A stretch of DNA of 64,000 nucleotides from the NCBI RefSeq assembly GCF_041146795.1, contig NC_135177.1:19295560-19359559 (forward strand), written 5' to 3'. The position numbers and the translations under genes are program-made. This DNA comes from Maylandia zebra. Taxonomy: Eukaryota > Chordata > Actinopteri > Cichliformes > Cichlidae. Each line of letters starts with the position of its first letter. Within the stretch, counting starts at the first letter, position 1. The notes under the pieces are model-generated. The model made no database searches. It was not told the DNA's origin and worked only from the letters and a program-made list of their open reading frames with translations. Below, piece by piece: positions 1 through 13,066 of the stretch.

Positions 1-75
1 GGTAGTAGCTAGCTCTTTCTCTGGACCCCCCTATGTACATCTATAAATACAGGTGTTTCAAATGAGAACTTATAC

Positions 76-287
76 CTGTTCAATGAGCAGATTACAGACT
101 TCCTGCAGTAATACCACGATGCGTGCTGGTCTTTGGTAAGACTGGCAGTTGGTCCAAATGAGGTAAAGCGTGTGAAAAAGTGCCGGCATGTATGTTTGCA
201 TGAGTTGAAGCTCTCCGTTTTCCAAATGAGACAGCTGTGCATGTAGTGGCTGTAGATGGAGGTCAATGTCCTCGGCTTCTCGCAGAG
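76..287 (-). CDS. dnah11: dnah11 coding exon 6
   Basis: Residues 280-350. The acceptor aataaag precedes 287 and the donor CAG|gtataa follows 76. It encodes ALREAEDIDLHLQPLHAQL through LIWTNCQSYQRPARIVVLLQEV, a strongly conserved dynein tail block. Bases 1-75 are the start of intron 6. Confidence 0.94.
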
Positions 288-1941
288 CTTTATTTTTTGA
301 GGACAAAAAATATATATCATAATCATATGTTAACCTCTAACTGTATAACAGAGATGGAGGTGATATTATGCTGTTCAAGGCAGACACTACCCATTGTCTT
401 TAAAAAAGTGACACGGTAATCTTACCATCACACACTTTTCCAATTAGCATCTTGATTGCTGGATGATAGCTGCTATCCATCGTCTCTAACATCTTCACCA
501 TCATTTGAATAACTGGACTCTGAAGCTACAGCAAGATACAACTTTAGCAAATAGTGACGTAGAAGGAGATGAAAAGATATTAAAACGTGTTTTGGTGAAT
601 ACCAATGTGGTTAGGAAGTATACCTGATGATAAATGCTCTCTATGTTGTTCTTCCTGGATGCCCAAAACTTCAGTTCTGCACTGGGCCCTGGATTACAGC
701 CTGTTATTAGTTTGTCTGATGAATCCTCCTTTAAAATTTTCTGGATCAGATTTGTCCAGTTGATGACCTGGGTCTCTATGGTATGGGCTACTGCCCTGTC
801 ATAGTTTTCATGCCTGAAGGAGGAAAATAGAAGGTGAGTGCTTTACTTAAAATATATAGTGTCAAAGATTACACTGTATGCTTGGTTGTTTTCTTACTTT
901 TCAAAGATGCCGTGTGGCTTTTCCATCCAGTCAGCTGCTATTGGAATAGGGAGGACAGTTTTCCCCATAACCCGTCCCTGCACAACTGAGGTCTGACTGC
1001 ACATGATTTCCACATGTCGAAGGATGTCTTCAGATATCAGAAGTGGCCAAGTCTGATGGTTTTTGTTGTCGGACAGCAGTGGAACACATATCTTGCGAAG
1101 ACAAAAACATAACCAATTCACCCAGAACCCACACAGGCAGGTTAGAAATGGAAAGAAAAGCTTCTTTATGGCTTATGTGTATGAAAATGGGTGGCACAGT
1201 CACCTGCTTAACTGCACATGACAGCTGCAGGAGAACTGGTGGAGTCAAAAGGCCAAAGAGCAGCAGTTCCCTGCAGTTTTCAGAGGTGACTGGAACAACT
1301 CTCTTCTTGAGAATATAGATTTGTTCATTTTTCGCATCTGGTGGAACCTGCGTTTGAAATAATGTGAGATTTTGCAAGACTTTTAAATATGTCATGATGA
1401 AACGATTTATTTGTTTCATTTTAAAAGATCTTTGCTAGTTGATGAGTCCATAATAAATACTCTAAGACAGTATTATACAGAATGCGCTTTGGCACTGCAT
1501 TTTCAAAGCAGACATTTTACCTGTGTAGTAGGAAAATTGCAGGTGAAATCAATCATTTTAATGATGAAGTGCCCCAGTAACAGCAAACCAACATACATAA
1601 AAAGAAGAATCTTCCCTAAGTGAAAATTGCCATGATTATACCTGCGAGTTTCCTGCTATGACATGTCAAAATGTCTGCTGTAAGAACACACGCAGCAGAC
1701 TCTGCAACATCTGTAACAGACATACCTCATTAGAAGCAACCAGACAGCCCTTTTTAGAGGAAGAGAAAAATATAAGCGACTGCTTTTCAAAGAAGTTCTT
1801 CAGAGGTCCTTGAAACTCTTCGCTGACAGCATTTCTTTGCCATGTCTGGCTGTGCACCCGCAGTAGCCCGCAAACTTTTTCCTCGACAAACTTAACTCTG
1901 TGGTCCTCAAGAAAAGACGGACTATTTTTTTCCTCGTCCAT
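76..1941 (-). CDS. dnah11: dnah11, 5' part (outer-arm axonemal dynein heavy chain, coding exons 1-6)
   Basis: Axonemal dynein heavy chains are ATP-driven motors; those of the DNAH9/11 group sit in outer dynein arms of motile cilia, and DNAH11 loss causes laterality defects. Six exons join on the minus strand: 1941-1726, 1347-1204, 1091-898, 813-624, 519-426, 287-76. All borders are GT-AG, the phases are compatible (0, 0, 2, 0, 1, 0), and the join gives 350 codons without a stop. The product matches the N-terminal tail (DHC_N1) of human DNAH9/11. Visible matches are MGKTVLPIP at residues 162-170, a long helical stretch in exon 4 ending in FWASRKNNIESIYHQ, and VVLLQEVCNLLIEQ at 337-350. The motor domain lies outside the window to the left. 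DNAH9 and DNAH11 are close here; DNAH11 is preferred because sp8 and macc1 are its human neighbours. The ATG at 1941 is the first in frame and has G at +4. Confidence 0.9.
426..519 (-). CDS. dnah11: dnah11 coding exon 5
   Basis: Residues 249-279 plus one base, between the acceptor cttcag and the donor GATG|gtaag. It reads SPVIQMMVKMLETMDSSYHP, the counterpart of the human region with QSSYFPAL. It is a short exon with no ATG-led frame of its own. Confidence 0.9.
624..813 (-). CDS. dnah11: dnah11 coding exon 4
   Basis: Residues 185-248, a split codon followed by 63 full codons. It reads HENYDRAVAHTIETQVINW and later CNPGPSAELKFWASRKNN, closely resembling the human DNAH11 segment with HPGPLTEIKFW. 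No single ATG-started frame covers it. It ends CATCAG|gtatac. Confidence 0.92.
898..1091 (-). CDS. dnah11: dnah11 coding exon 3
   Basis: Residues 121-184 plus two bases. It contains VPLLSDNKN, WPLLISEDILRHV and GKTVLPIP, which align with VLPVLANEKN, WPHMICEDVRRH and GKTLLPLP of human DNAH9. The donor is GAAAA|gtaag at 898/897. Confidence 0.92.
1204..1347 (-). CDS. dnah11: dnah11 coding exon 2
   Basis: Residues 73-120. The acceptor is acgcag before 1347 and the donor is CAG|gtgact after 1204. It covers the part that in human DNAH9/11 leads into the conserved VLPxL block, and its last residues (CAVKQ) join ICVPLL of exon 3. Confidence 0.85.
1726..1941 (-). CDS. dnah11: dnah11 coding exon 1
   Basis: This exon encodes residues 1-72 from the ATG at 1941 to the donor GAG|gtatgt at 1726/1725. 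The extreme N-terminus is poorly conserved among dynein heavy chains. The exon is placed by its clean open frame, phase-0 donor and join to exon 2. Confidence 0.8.
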
Positions 1942-2800
1942 GACTACTCTGCCAAGATGGCATGCTTTAGCGCCGCACTACGTTCGAAAAAATCAACTTA
2001 CTTGCAGCAGTTATACATTATCCATTAGATTCGCTCATGGATAGTGTTAACTTCGCTTTATGTGCTTTTCTAAGAGCGCTGCATAGTAGGGCGGTTCAGC
2101 GTTCCGTTGCTTAGCAACGACCTTCAATCACTGCCGGATACGTAAGTGTCAGCCGGCTAGCTTCAGTAAAGACAGGACCCTATTTTAGCTTGTTTAAAAT
2201 GACTGGAAGTGTAATGATTACTGAAAAGGCCCTATAATGTCGATATAATTCCAGACTATCTGTGATTTGTATTCCACACCAATGCATGGTGGCTTGAACA
2301 GTTTGTACCCTGTTTTGGTGTTTTTATACTGTGAACCTGATATCCAGGAGTGAATGCTAATTACCTGGTTTTCCCCTTTATCAATGATACCTTTCATGTT
2401 AAAATGTGATCTAAACCACTTTCAGCTGTCTCGTTTGCTCTTCTATCACCATTTGTAGTCAGCAAAGAGTCAGAGCCATTTTGCTATAACTACTGGACTA
2501 TTATTGCAACCATTTGTCCAGTAAACATACTCCAGGCAATTCTGTATTTAAGCTCTAATTTTTGAATTTTGTTCCAATTAGTTGAGCTCAACACACTTCC
2601 TACCCTCCGGGTTTAGCCTTAAATGAGAAGTTTGCCTAAATATTATTGCATTTATGTCTGGCATGGTCTGTTACTCACTTTACTCATCATTACTCTATAC
2701 AATTTGCAGCATTCCAAAGATTCTTGGCTTAAATAAACATTCAAATCTGATGGGCCCGGAAAGATAATGTGCACTCATTACTTTACAGAGTAGGCTCACA
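1942..2800. other. dnah11 upstream region
   Basis: No coding sequence is visible. The first 200 bp are relatively CpG-rich and hold the X-box; this is the probable promoter and 5' UTR of dnah11. The remainder is unique AT-rich DNA up to the Tc1 relic. Confidence 0.6.
2106..2118. promoter_or_regulatory. RFX X-box upstream of dnah11
   Basis: The sequence GTTGCTTAGCAAC is a perfect inverted repeat (GTTGCT-T-AGCAAC) that fits the RFX X-box consensus GTNRCC-N0-3-RGYAAC except at one position per arm. It lies 165 bp upstream of the dnah11 ATG. RFX2/3 with FOXJ1 switch on motile-cilium genes through such sites, so it is the likely ciliary promoter element of dnah11. Motif and distance are seen; binding is inferred. 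Confidence 0.75.
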
Positions 2801-2803
2801 CAG

Positions 2804-3837
2804 GCCACTTTTTTAGGTACACCAGTTCAGCCAATCACCAACTCAACCAAATATCTAATCAGTCTATGGCAGCAGGTCAGTGCATGCATGTTGACATTAT
2901 CAAGATGACCTGCTGAAGTTCAAGCATCAGACTGGGGAAGAAAGATGATCTAATCGTTCATTAACCTGGTCTGAGTATTTCAGAAACTGTGATTCTACTG
3001 GGATTTTCCCTTGCAACCATCTCTGGGGTATACAGAGAACAGTCCAAAAAAGAGAAATATCCAGTGAGTCACAGTTCTCTGCCTTGTTGGTGTCAGAGTT
3101 GAGAGGAGAGTTGCCAGAAAGCTTTGGGCTGCTAGGAGCAGTAAATCAAATTACCAAGGTATGCAGAAGAGCATCTCAGAACATACAGCATGTTAAAACT
3201 TGAAGCAGCTGAGCTATGGCAGCAGAAGACCAGACCAGTTCTCTTGCACTTTCACCACTTCTGCCAGCTAAGAACAGGAAACTGGGGCTTCAATTTGCAT
3301 GGACTCACCAAAATTCCACAATAGAAGATTGAAAAAGAATGTTGCCTGCTCTGGTAAATCTTTTCTAATAACTGCAGCAACATTTGGATGATACAATCAA
3401 AAAATAAACATAAACAACATGGAAGCATGGATCCATCCTGCCTATTATCAACCATTCAGACTGTTGCAGTACATTTTCTTGGCTCACTTTGGGCCTGTTA
3501 GTACCAACTAAGCATTGTTTAATACACATCTGACTGGGGTATTGTTGCTTCCAGAAGGATAACACACCATGTTGCAAAGCTTAAATCATCTCAGATCTTT
3601 TTCACAACCAGATCTCAGTCCAACAGAGCAGCTTTGGGATGTAGAAGATTCACATCATGGAGGTGCAGGCGACCAATCTGCAGCAACTATCATGTGTGAG
3701 GATGTATTACATCAATATGGACCAAAATCTATGAAAATGTTTCCAGCACCTTGTTGAACCTATGCCATGAAGAGAAGCAGTTCTGAAGACAAAAAAGGGA
3801 TTCAACACACTCGCACTAGCAAGGTGTGCTTAAAAAG
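2804..3837 (+). mobile_element. decayed Tc1/mariner transposon
   Basis: The left end CACTTTTTTAGGTACACC (2806-2823) and right end GGTGTGCTTAAAAAG (3823-3837) are inverted copies of each other. The internal sequence matches a common fish Tc1 family; recognisable parts are the segment around 2920-3060, the PDLSPTEQLWDV box (from PDLNPIEHLWDV) near 3610-3645, and the C-terminal block ending near 3780. Internal deletions and stops make the transposase non-functional. Family assignment is by recognition only. Confidence 0.8.
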
Positions 3838-4020
3838 CAACCAGTGAATACATGTGTTTCACCCACAGACTGATACGGACACTCACAAGTGACTTTACAA
3901 CACCTTATTTCAGGGCAGCCTAGGGGTCTGACTGCTTTGATATAACTAAATAAATAACATGCATATTGTAATGTCTGGGGTGCCTGGGAAATTAAATTAA
4001 CTGAGTGGTATATATTTGCA

Positions 4021-4041
4021 TGTGTGTGTGTGTGTGTGTGT
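4021..4041. repeat. (TG)n microsatellite
   Basis: Ten TG units, uninterrupted. Confidence 0.95.
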
Positions 4042-4131
4042 ATTCCTTCTTTCTGTGAGTGACATTGTTTTCTTATTTTTCTCACTATAAGAGAAGGTTC
4101 CTTGGGAAAAGGAAGAGGAGAGTGAGACAAA

Positions 4132-4480
4132 CTCCTCAGATATGCAGGTGGCACTACCATTTTGGACCTCATCACTAACAATGACAAGACCACCTACGGG
4201 AAGGGGATTGCCTGTTGCTATGGTGATAATAACAAGTTTGAAAGCAATGCATTCAAGCAGTTAAGATGAAGATGGCTTCTGATGTAATCCACACACTCAT
4301 TTTACTCTGAAATCCAGCACAGATGTTAACGTGGTTGACAACATGAGTCATTCACTTTGCCAAGGAATCAGAAACCCTATTAGCCTAAAGTGGACCAGGA
4401 CCATAAAACCTTCATCACAGTCATCACAGCTAGAGGGAGAGAAAGGCAAACATCTTGGAACCCTTTCCAAGTACAATTAC
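4132..4480 (+). mobile_element. LINE reverse-transcriptase fragment (decayed)
   Basis: The frame from 4141 reads YAGGTTILDLITNNDKTTY. This matches the YADD-box region of fish LINE reverse transcriptases (usual form YADDTTV.GLITNND), with both catalytic Asp residues lost to GG. Weaker similarity continues as GDNNK and LKWTRTIK. Stops and indels interrupt the rest. The clade (L2, Rex or other) cannot be told. Confidence 0.55.
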
Positions 4481-4559
4481 AGCACTGTATAAATGATTGC
4501 TTCAACTCCAACAACATAGCTTTGTTGTCAATGTAAAGATAAGAATTTTTTAATTTTAC

Positions 4560-5744
4560 ATTCTGTTAACGGTTTCTGATCCAGGAGGTGCTCAGGACAG
4601 ACTGTGTCACTTTTACCCTCTAAAAAACCAAAAATGATTTCTTATTAAAAAAAACAGTGATGTTCAAACCTGGCACCGTACCTGCCACCTCAATAATTTT
4701 CTTGCCAAGGCTTGTTACACTGCTGGGCTAGCCTTCCAAAAATTTCTATGGAGTTGTTGAGTCTGCCACCACAAAGGTGCAAACTGACTGTTTATGCAAC
4801 TATTCATCAACCTTATTATGGTTAACTAAGCTAATAAAGAATGTGACGAAACCTTTTAGTTAAAATGTTAAATAAAAACTTGACTTATAAAAAAAAAAAA
4901 CCAAACAAACAAAACTAAAACAATTTTGTGAACATGAAAAGCTAAAACAAAATAAAAAATAGAGACTAAAAACTTTTAGCTTTAGTATTTGTAAGTTTGG
5001 TTAAAAAAAACTATTTATGAACGTGAAAAAACGTGTTTATGGAGACGTTGGATGTCTGCAACAGTGGGAGTCAACTGCTTTCAAGAAGTTCTGTGTTTTT
5101 ATTGTAATACTAGACTGATTTTATACTGACAAATGCTCTCCATGCAAAAATAAAATATAACATTAAAATAATAATCAAAAAGACAAAAAAACTAACACTG
5201 AAACGAAATACTTTCATACAATAAAAACTAAAGTGAATTCAAAACAAAAAGTCAAAATGAATTAAAATGATAAAAAATTATTAGAAAACACAAAACTATA
5301 ATAACTCTACTATTTTGAATTATTTAAATCGTGAATGTTAAAACTGTGTATTTGTAATTTTCTATACTCTATATGTGCATTTTCTCATCTGTACTCTAAA
5401 ATAGGACAAGGACTATTTGTAGTGTGAAGCATCATATCAATGATTGACGGTGTCGAGAGTTTTGTTGACGACGCTGCATTGATTTCTAAGATAAATCACA
5501 AAATGGCCCTTCATCAAAACAGTCTGGTCAATCTGGGAAGCACTAGTGACAAAGCAAATGTCTGAGTCTAAAATCAGTTCTGATAGCTGTCTCTGTACTG
5601 AAACACAACTTCCATTATATACAACTTCTTTACATCCATACATTTTCTTCTGTTGAGTCATGGTCGCAACAGAAGTAAAGCCTATCCCACCAACACATCA
5701 TTCATCTCTATAAAAATGTTATCTTGTTGCTGTTTGTGTACATG
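4560..5744. other. AT-rich intergenic DNA with an A-rich degenerate repeat
   Basis: From about 4865 to 5310 the plus strand is strongly A-rich with repeated ACTAAAA/AAAACTA words, a degenerate simple repeat common in fish. No gene is seen in 5310-5744; the open frame at 5437-5661 has no recognisable similarity. Confidence 0.5.
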
Positions 5745-6660
5745 TCATTGTCTCATTGCATAACCCTGCCTCTCCTTATCTGTGCTGGACTTGTGCCTTG
5801 ACATTCCCCAGTAGGCAATTTTAATTAAGTTAGTTATTGCAGGGCATTCAGGTTTTCTACACCATATTATGTCTCCTTCACCGCCATGCTTCATAGCTGA
5901 GGTTGGGTTTAGGAGCTGCATCTTTTCTCCTCTAATTATAGCATTGTGTATTTTTGCCAGAAAGCTCAGTTTTTGTCTTGTTTGTCTACAGAACACTGAA
6001 TTAGGCAAGCTTTCTTGTAATTTCATAAGTCAGGCTTGTCCAAAGTCTAGCCCGGGGGCTTTATACGGCCTCTCACTCCTACCTTAAAATGCATTACTAC
6101 TTTTTTGGCCCCTGGTTGATTTTCCATCGACAAATATGGCACTCTTGTAAAAAAAAAAAAAAAAAAACAGTCTGGACACCCCTGCTTTAAGTAGTCTTCA
6201 GGAATAGTTCTCCAGGCTTCTTGGAGGACATTCAAAGCTCTTCTTTGGCTGTTGGCTGCCTTTTGTTCTGTTTTCTCTTAAGATGATCTCACACTCCTTT
6301 AATGTTAATGTCTGGGCTCTGGTCTGCTTTTACTGTGTATTGATAATGACTTGAATGATTTTCCACATCCATCTCTCAGGTCTTGTCCAGTCTTGGCTTT
6401 TTTCCTATTTTTTAAGGATATGACTTTCAGATACTGTCGCAGATAGCTTTTTAGGCCTATCATTTCTTCTTCTTCTTAAAGACACACAGTGCTGAGATAT
6501 GCCAAGTTTTTTTTTACTAATGGAACTTGAGAATCACCTCTTTGGTCAAAAATACTATTTTACACCAGTCAAACTTTGTTATCTTTGGCATTTTGCCTAG
6601 ATTTGTTTAAAGTAAGGGAAACAAATGATGTGTTTTTAGAACAGAGTGACATTAAAAATG
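5745..6660 (-). mobile_element. decayed Tc1-like transposase region, minus strand, interrupted by a hAT element
   Basis: Read on the minus strand, several pieces of one Tc1 transposase appear in order: a helix-turn-helix part (SSSISKKNLAYLSTVC, near 6480-6530), LKVISLKNRKK (near 6398-6433), QSPDINIK (from QSPDLNIIE, near 6297-6322), then EAWRTIPEDYLK (6186-6221) and KLQESLPNS, which is split from it by the hAT insertion at 6031-6184. Further left, MKHGGEGDIIW near 5870-5905 resembles the KHGG box but lies out of order, so a rearrangement is likely. It is not functional. Confidence 0.65.
6031..6184. mobile_element. non-autonomous hAT-like MITE
   Basis: This 154-bp element begins CAGGCTTGTCCAAAGTCT and ends in the inverted CAGGGGTGTCCAGACTG, both typical of hAT ends (CAGGGGTGTCCA). 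A poly(A) tract lies inside. The 8-bp flanks TCATAAGT and CTTTAAGT share their last five bases, consistent with a decayed 8-bp target duplication. Removing the element rejoins a Tc1 transposase reading, which supports both its borders and its younger age. Confidence 0.7.
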
Positions 6661-6774
6661 CTCAAAGATACAATTTAAAATTGTTTTTTTCCCCCTCCAA
6701 ATTGTCTATGAATAGAAACAACAATGGTTCAGCCTTTGAGCTAGATTCCTTTTTCCCCTTGAATGGTTCATAGG

Positions 6775-6945
6775 TCAGATACAAGGACTGGGCTGAAAAT
6801 GATTGAAAAAGCACCAAAGAGAAACTTTGAAAGACCTTGAGAAGGCCTGGAGAACTTTTCAATTAAGACTACTTGAAAAATTACAGTCTGGCTCCTTGGA
6901 AGCAAAATATTTTAAAATGAGTGGTGGCTCAAGACTCTTGCACAG
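6775..6945 (+). mobile_element. Tc1-like 3' end, plus strand
   Basis: The sequence around 6820-6880 is an inverted copy of the Tc1 C-terminal coding part at 6186-6235 (AGGCCTGGAGAACT, AAGACTACTTGAAA). It is followed by GGTGGCTCAAGACTCTTGCA at 6923-6942, which matches the end of a common fish Tc1 family. It lies tail to head with the minus-strand relic. Confidence 0.55.
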
Positions 6946-8532
<1,587 letters not shown>

Positions 8533-10655
8533 TTCTTTTTTCCTTTTTTTCTCCCATTTTCTTATTTTTGACCCAAAGGACAAAAGAGTAGCAAGTGGAA
8601 CAGCTGGTTGGCAAAAATCCGTTTTGCAACCCATATTTAAAAACACAGACACGTGGTGACCTCCCGTCCACATAGTAATTGATCGCATTGACTAAATAAT
8701 AATATCTCGTCAGTCACCCCGTCATAAGTTATTGCTCCACCTGTCTACCTACAGACATGACAAACCAGTTTCGATGTGTTGGTGGCAAATAATAGCCTAC
8801 ATGTGGGGGATTTTGCCCTTTAGTGAATTAACGCCTAATGCATGTTAAAAACCGGGACTGCTGTGCGCGCAACCTGTAAGTGGGATCTCTGCTGGCAGTT
8901 CACGCTAAATCCTGCAAAATAAACTCTTCGTGTGTTATGTAAGCCCCCGGAATGAACAAATTTGTTAGCCCACACCCGAGGGCATCTGGTGATGGATACG
9001 TTGTCCCGGGGGGAGGAGGGGGGGACTGGGGAAGCCGGTGGCCTACAACAGCCGTTTATCTTGAAAGGCTCGTTTTAAGTGTCCCTCAGCTGGAAAACAA
9101 AAGCTTTAAGGGCAGCCATTACCTTACAATAGTTGTAGAATCACCATTGTTCAGTTAGGTTCACACACATACCTATTAGAGCATATGCTTAGGCTTGGGT
9201 TTAAAACCAAGTGGTTTAAGTAGCTTACATGGTTGAAATAAACTAAAAATCCAAAGTTGATAAAACCAAACTAAGACCCCAGGTTTATTTGATCTAGCTG
9301 GTCCAGCTGTTTAATAAATTGGTTTAGCAATGAATGTCACTTTTTGATGTGCCTATGCTTGTGTCAGTTGTATGTGGTATGGGGTGGAGCTGGGTGTAAG
9401 CAGTTAGGTAGGACTCCCCCAGCATGGTCAGGCCACTTGTGTCTGAGGGGCTGGCTTATCCCACTTAATCAGCATCCTGAGAGACTGGCACTGCCCCCAT
9501 AGCCATAATGCATGGGGTCACTTTGGGCTTCTCAAAATGAAGTGAAGCCCCACCAGACAATGCTGCTGTCAATCAGCCTTAACCTGAGCTGGGCCCTTTA
9601 TTCCTCATATAGTGTACTTGTGTAATCATTCACTCCATAAATGCAAATTAATCTCATCAATGTTTTGACTAACAGAGGGCAAGGATACATGAAGAGCATT
9701 TTTGCATATCAAATGCTTGCATTTCTCACAGTACAGTTTCCTTTTCCTCAGGACTGCATAATGGGCTATAAAGAAGGGCAAATCATGGATGTCCTCGGTG
9801 TAGTTTTAATCATGCATACACCTGTTGCAGTGAGAATGTAGCATTTGACAGCAAAACATCCGCATTTTATTTTGCATATATTTAGTAAAATGGCCAATTC
9901 AGGATGTCACTGTATGAAGAAAGCTCATTTTACTGTGGTAATCTCAGCCACATGCTGTGGAAAATATATTTATCGAAAAAACTAACAAGATAATGAAGAC
10001 ACAGGAGAACGCTTCCTGCAATTTGCAGTAGCTCTTCCGCTTCGTTTAGACCATAATTTGTACTTGCTTGGATGGCACATACAGTCAGTGGTTTGGGGTT
10101 TGTAGCAGTAATATCCCAGGGGCTTCTGTCAGTCCGGCACCATTATAAATGACAGAGCTGAATGAGCCTCCTTGGCTGTTTCTCAACACCCTGGCTTCCT
10201 TGGGGCCTTGTGCAGCATTTGCAGAGCGTGTGCCCTTTTGATTTCCTAATCCCAGCACGAGCTGTGGAATGCTGGCTCTCTATGAGATATTCCACTCACA
10301 AGCTGTGATTTATGTTCTTGTGGTGCAAGGCTCAATGGTGAGGGGCTCACAGGTGTTGTGGAGCCTCAGTAAAAACTTTTAATATGCACACCTCGTGGTC
10401 TCTGGCTGGGCCCAGCACAAGGATTACTGCCATTCAGTGGGGGGATGGGTCAATAAATGTTTAAAATTCATCCAAGACCTTACAGTCTGATGGCCGCTTC
10501 AGACACACGACCATGTACGCACAAGATCATTATCAGAACACAGTGCCTAGTTTATTTCAGTATGGTCAGTCTGACTAAAAGACAACAAGTTAAATATATC
10601 AAATATGATCATATATAACAAATTAGGGACAAATAGCACATTTTTAGAATACTTA
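8533..10655. other. intergenic DNA, no gene seen
   Basis: Mostly unique sequence. 9350-9560 and 10000-10440 have more balanced composition than the surroundings, and 9640-9656 holds ATGCAAATTAAT, an octamer/POU-like word. These could be regulatory but nothing in the sequence proves it. Confidence 0.4.
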
Positions 10656-10657
10656 TA

Positions 10658-10765
10658 TCTTCTTCCTCTTCTTTTGGTAGGTCCTTTTAGGAGTCCCCAC
10701 AGTGGATCACCTGCTTCCATCTTGCCCTATCCTTTACATCCTCATTTGTCCCACCAACCCACATA
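10658..10765 (+). repeat. fish interspersed repeat (LINE-type 3' tail)
   Basis: The run containing AGGAGTCCCCACAGTGGATC, then CTGCTTCCATCTTGCCCTAT, matches a very common teleost repeat (typical form GGGGTCGCCACAGCGAATCAT...CTGCCTCCATCTAGCCCTAT). It probably comes from a LINE 3' end. Family is not assigned. Confidence 0.6.
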
Positions 10766-12654
10766 CAGAACACAAAAAGCATTGGGCATGAACAATATTG
10801 GTTCTTAATTACTGCACTGTTGATGATGCAGTTACTGCCCACTTTAAAATGAAGAGGCTGATCTCTGCACATGCCACAGTAAACTTGTCGGCATAAAATC
10901 AAGAGCACAAACTGAATGGCAACCACCGAAGATTTCAGTGTTTGTCCTCTCTGCAGGTATCATACTATTATACTTAGTTTAACAAACATCATAATTCAGA
11001 GGGAAATCATGACTTTATTTTAAGTTAGAATTCTCTGCTGGGGAAATAAAGAGTTAAAAAAAAAGTGGTTTACTCCCTACTGGTGTTGCTGTCAGATTAA
11101 TGAATGAATGTGTGACAATTTGCACTGCAGTGGTCCAGTTATGCTACATTTCATTCAAATTTGTCTTTGAGAGTTTTGGCATGTGTTATGAAAATAAACT
11201 TAGAATCAATGCCAATCTCCATAAGCTCAGGGAGCTACTATTTGCAGTGTTGTAACCATTTTTCATTACTTTTTTTAAAGAACAGATTACTGACATTAAC
11301 CCTATAAAAAAGTTAACTGCTTTACTATTTCTTGCATAGCTTTTATGATATTCTGCAACATTACCTGAGAAACACAGCAAGTCACTTAATTTCTAGTAAA
11401 AAATTCAACATTCATCAATTTACATGAACACATGCAATTTCCATAGTTTCATAAAGATGACTTTTTTTTCCTTAGAAAAGCCCAAAAATCACTTTAGAGA
11501 AACAAGTAAAGTAGCTTTACCTGATAGGAACAGTTGTAGCTTAAATTACAATCTTACAAAATAATTTAAATTGCTTATTTTAATGTTACCGCCAGCACTC
11601 TTTTTTTTACGATTGCATTTTTGTTACATATTTGCATTTTTCTGAATAAGGTTATAATGCTGACAAAAGAAACAGATGCAGTTCATCATTAAAAGTGAAG
11701 ATACTAATTATGGCGTATCTTCCCATCAAAAATTCCATTCAGAGATTTATTTGGGTACTTCCTGCCAGTGATCCAGAGTTTGTCATGACATGTTACAGAC
11801 AACTTCATGTGCACTAACAACCTTCCTGCATGATTTAATAATAGTGATCTGTGTTAATCACCCACCTCCCTTTTTCCGCTTTTCATACTTTGCCGCGGGG
11901 AAAATAAACTGCACCAACTTACCTGAAGTGCCTTATCTGCTAATGGCTGCCTCAGACCCCCAGCCCCCAGCTTTCTTTGGCTCGTTTTCAATGCGCAGAG
12001 GTCAGGAGAGCCTTTCAGTCATGTACCGGAGTGTGTCGTAGAAGTACAGTGACCTTTTCAACTCTCCTGTGAATCCCTGAAGCTGTTTTGGTTGGGACTG
12101 TTTTTCACTGTCACTAGTTTTCATACATTTTTATGTTCTTTAAGTCACAGATGATGATATCTAACACTGTAATATAACACAACGGTCATAGTTTTTATAT
12201 ACCTTCTATGCCTGATATTAATTGTATTCTACTGAGTTTTATTTATCTTCACAACTGATTTTTTATTGTTGCTTTTTATGTGCTGTGAGAGTCCTGGTAT
12301 TTACTGTATCAAATACTTTTACTATTTCATTTTATTGACTAATTTATCCAATTTCAAAAATTATTGTTTCTTTTTAAGCCAGCTCAAGCATTTGAAGTGC
12401 ATGTTTTTCATGAAAGGTGTTATGTATAAATAAAGTTGAATTAAGTACCTCTCACAAACTTAAATGTATGCAAACAATGTTTATTTTTAACAGTTTTATC
12501 CTCCTTAATGGTACAATTAGCCAGATTGTTAGTTTACTAACAAAACAAACCAACAAATAGAGAAACATTACCAACATTAATACATTACTGAATGGTCTTG
12601 TATACTGCTTTTGTATTGTTTTTCTTTTATGATTGGACTGTGTGTACAATTTAT
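10766..12654. other. AT-rich intergenic DNA
   Basis: No gene seen. The open frame at 11790-12041 shows no known motif and no codon bias that I can judge. Confidence 0.45.
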
Positions 12655-12810
12655 TGTTTTTTGTTTGTTTGTTTGTTTTCTTTTTGATGGTGTTTATTAT
12701 TGTTGTTTTATGGATTTTATGGCATGCTTCGCTGCAACGACGGCTTAGTAAATGTCATTGTATGTGTTTTTCTTGGATGCAATGACAATAAAGTATTTAT
12801 CAGTTTATCA
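12655..12810 (+). repeat. possible LINE 3' end
   Basis: A (GTTT)n stretch is followed by a GCTGCAACGACGG segment and by GCAATGACAATAAAGTATTT near 12780, a form often seen at LINE 3' ends in fish. The match is short. Confidence 0.3.
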
Positions 12811-12952
12811 ATTACCAAGAGCATGTAAAGCATTAACATCTACGACCTTAGGTCAAAGACGTCCATGTACTGGCATACTAACCAGCTAACCCCGGCCAAT
12901 ACACTTGGTGTAAAGATAGGAAAGCAGTTTAACATGAGGACGAGAAACTAGC

Positions 12953-13066
<114 letters not shown>

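Noticed and set aside
9..326. 105-codon minus-strand frame overlapping dnah11 exon 6
   Set aside because: It is in a different frame from the conserved dynein reading and shows no similarity.
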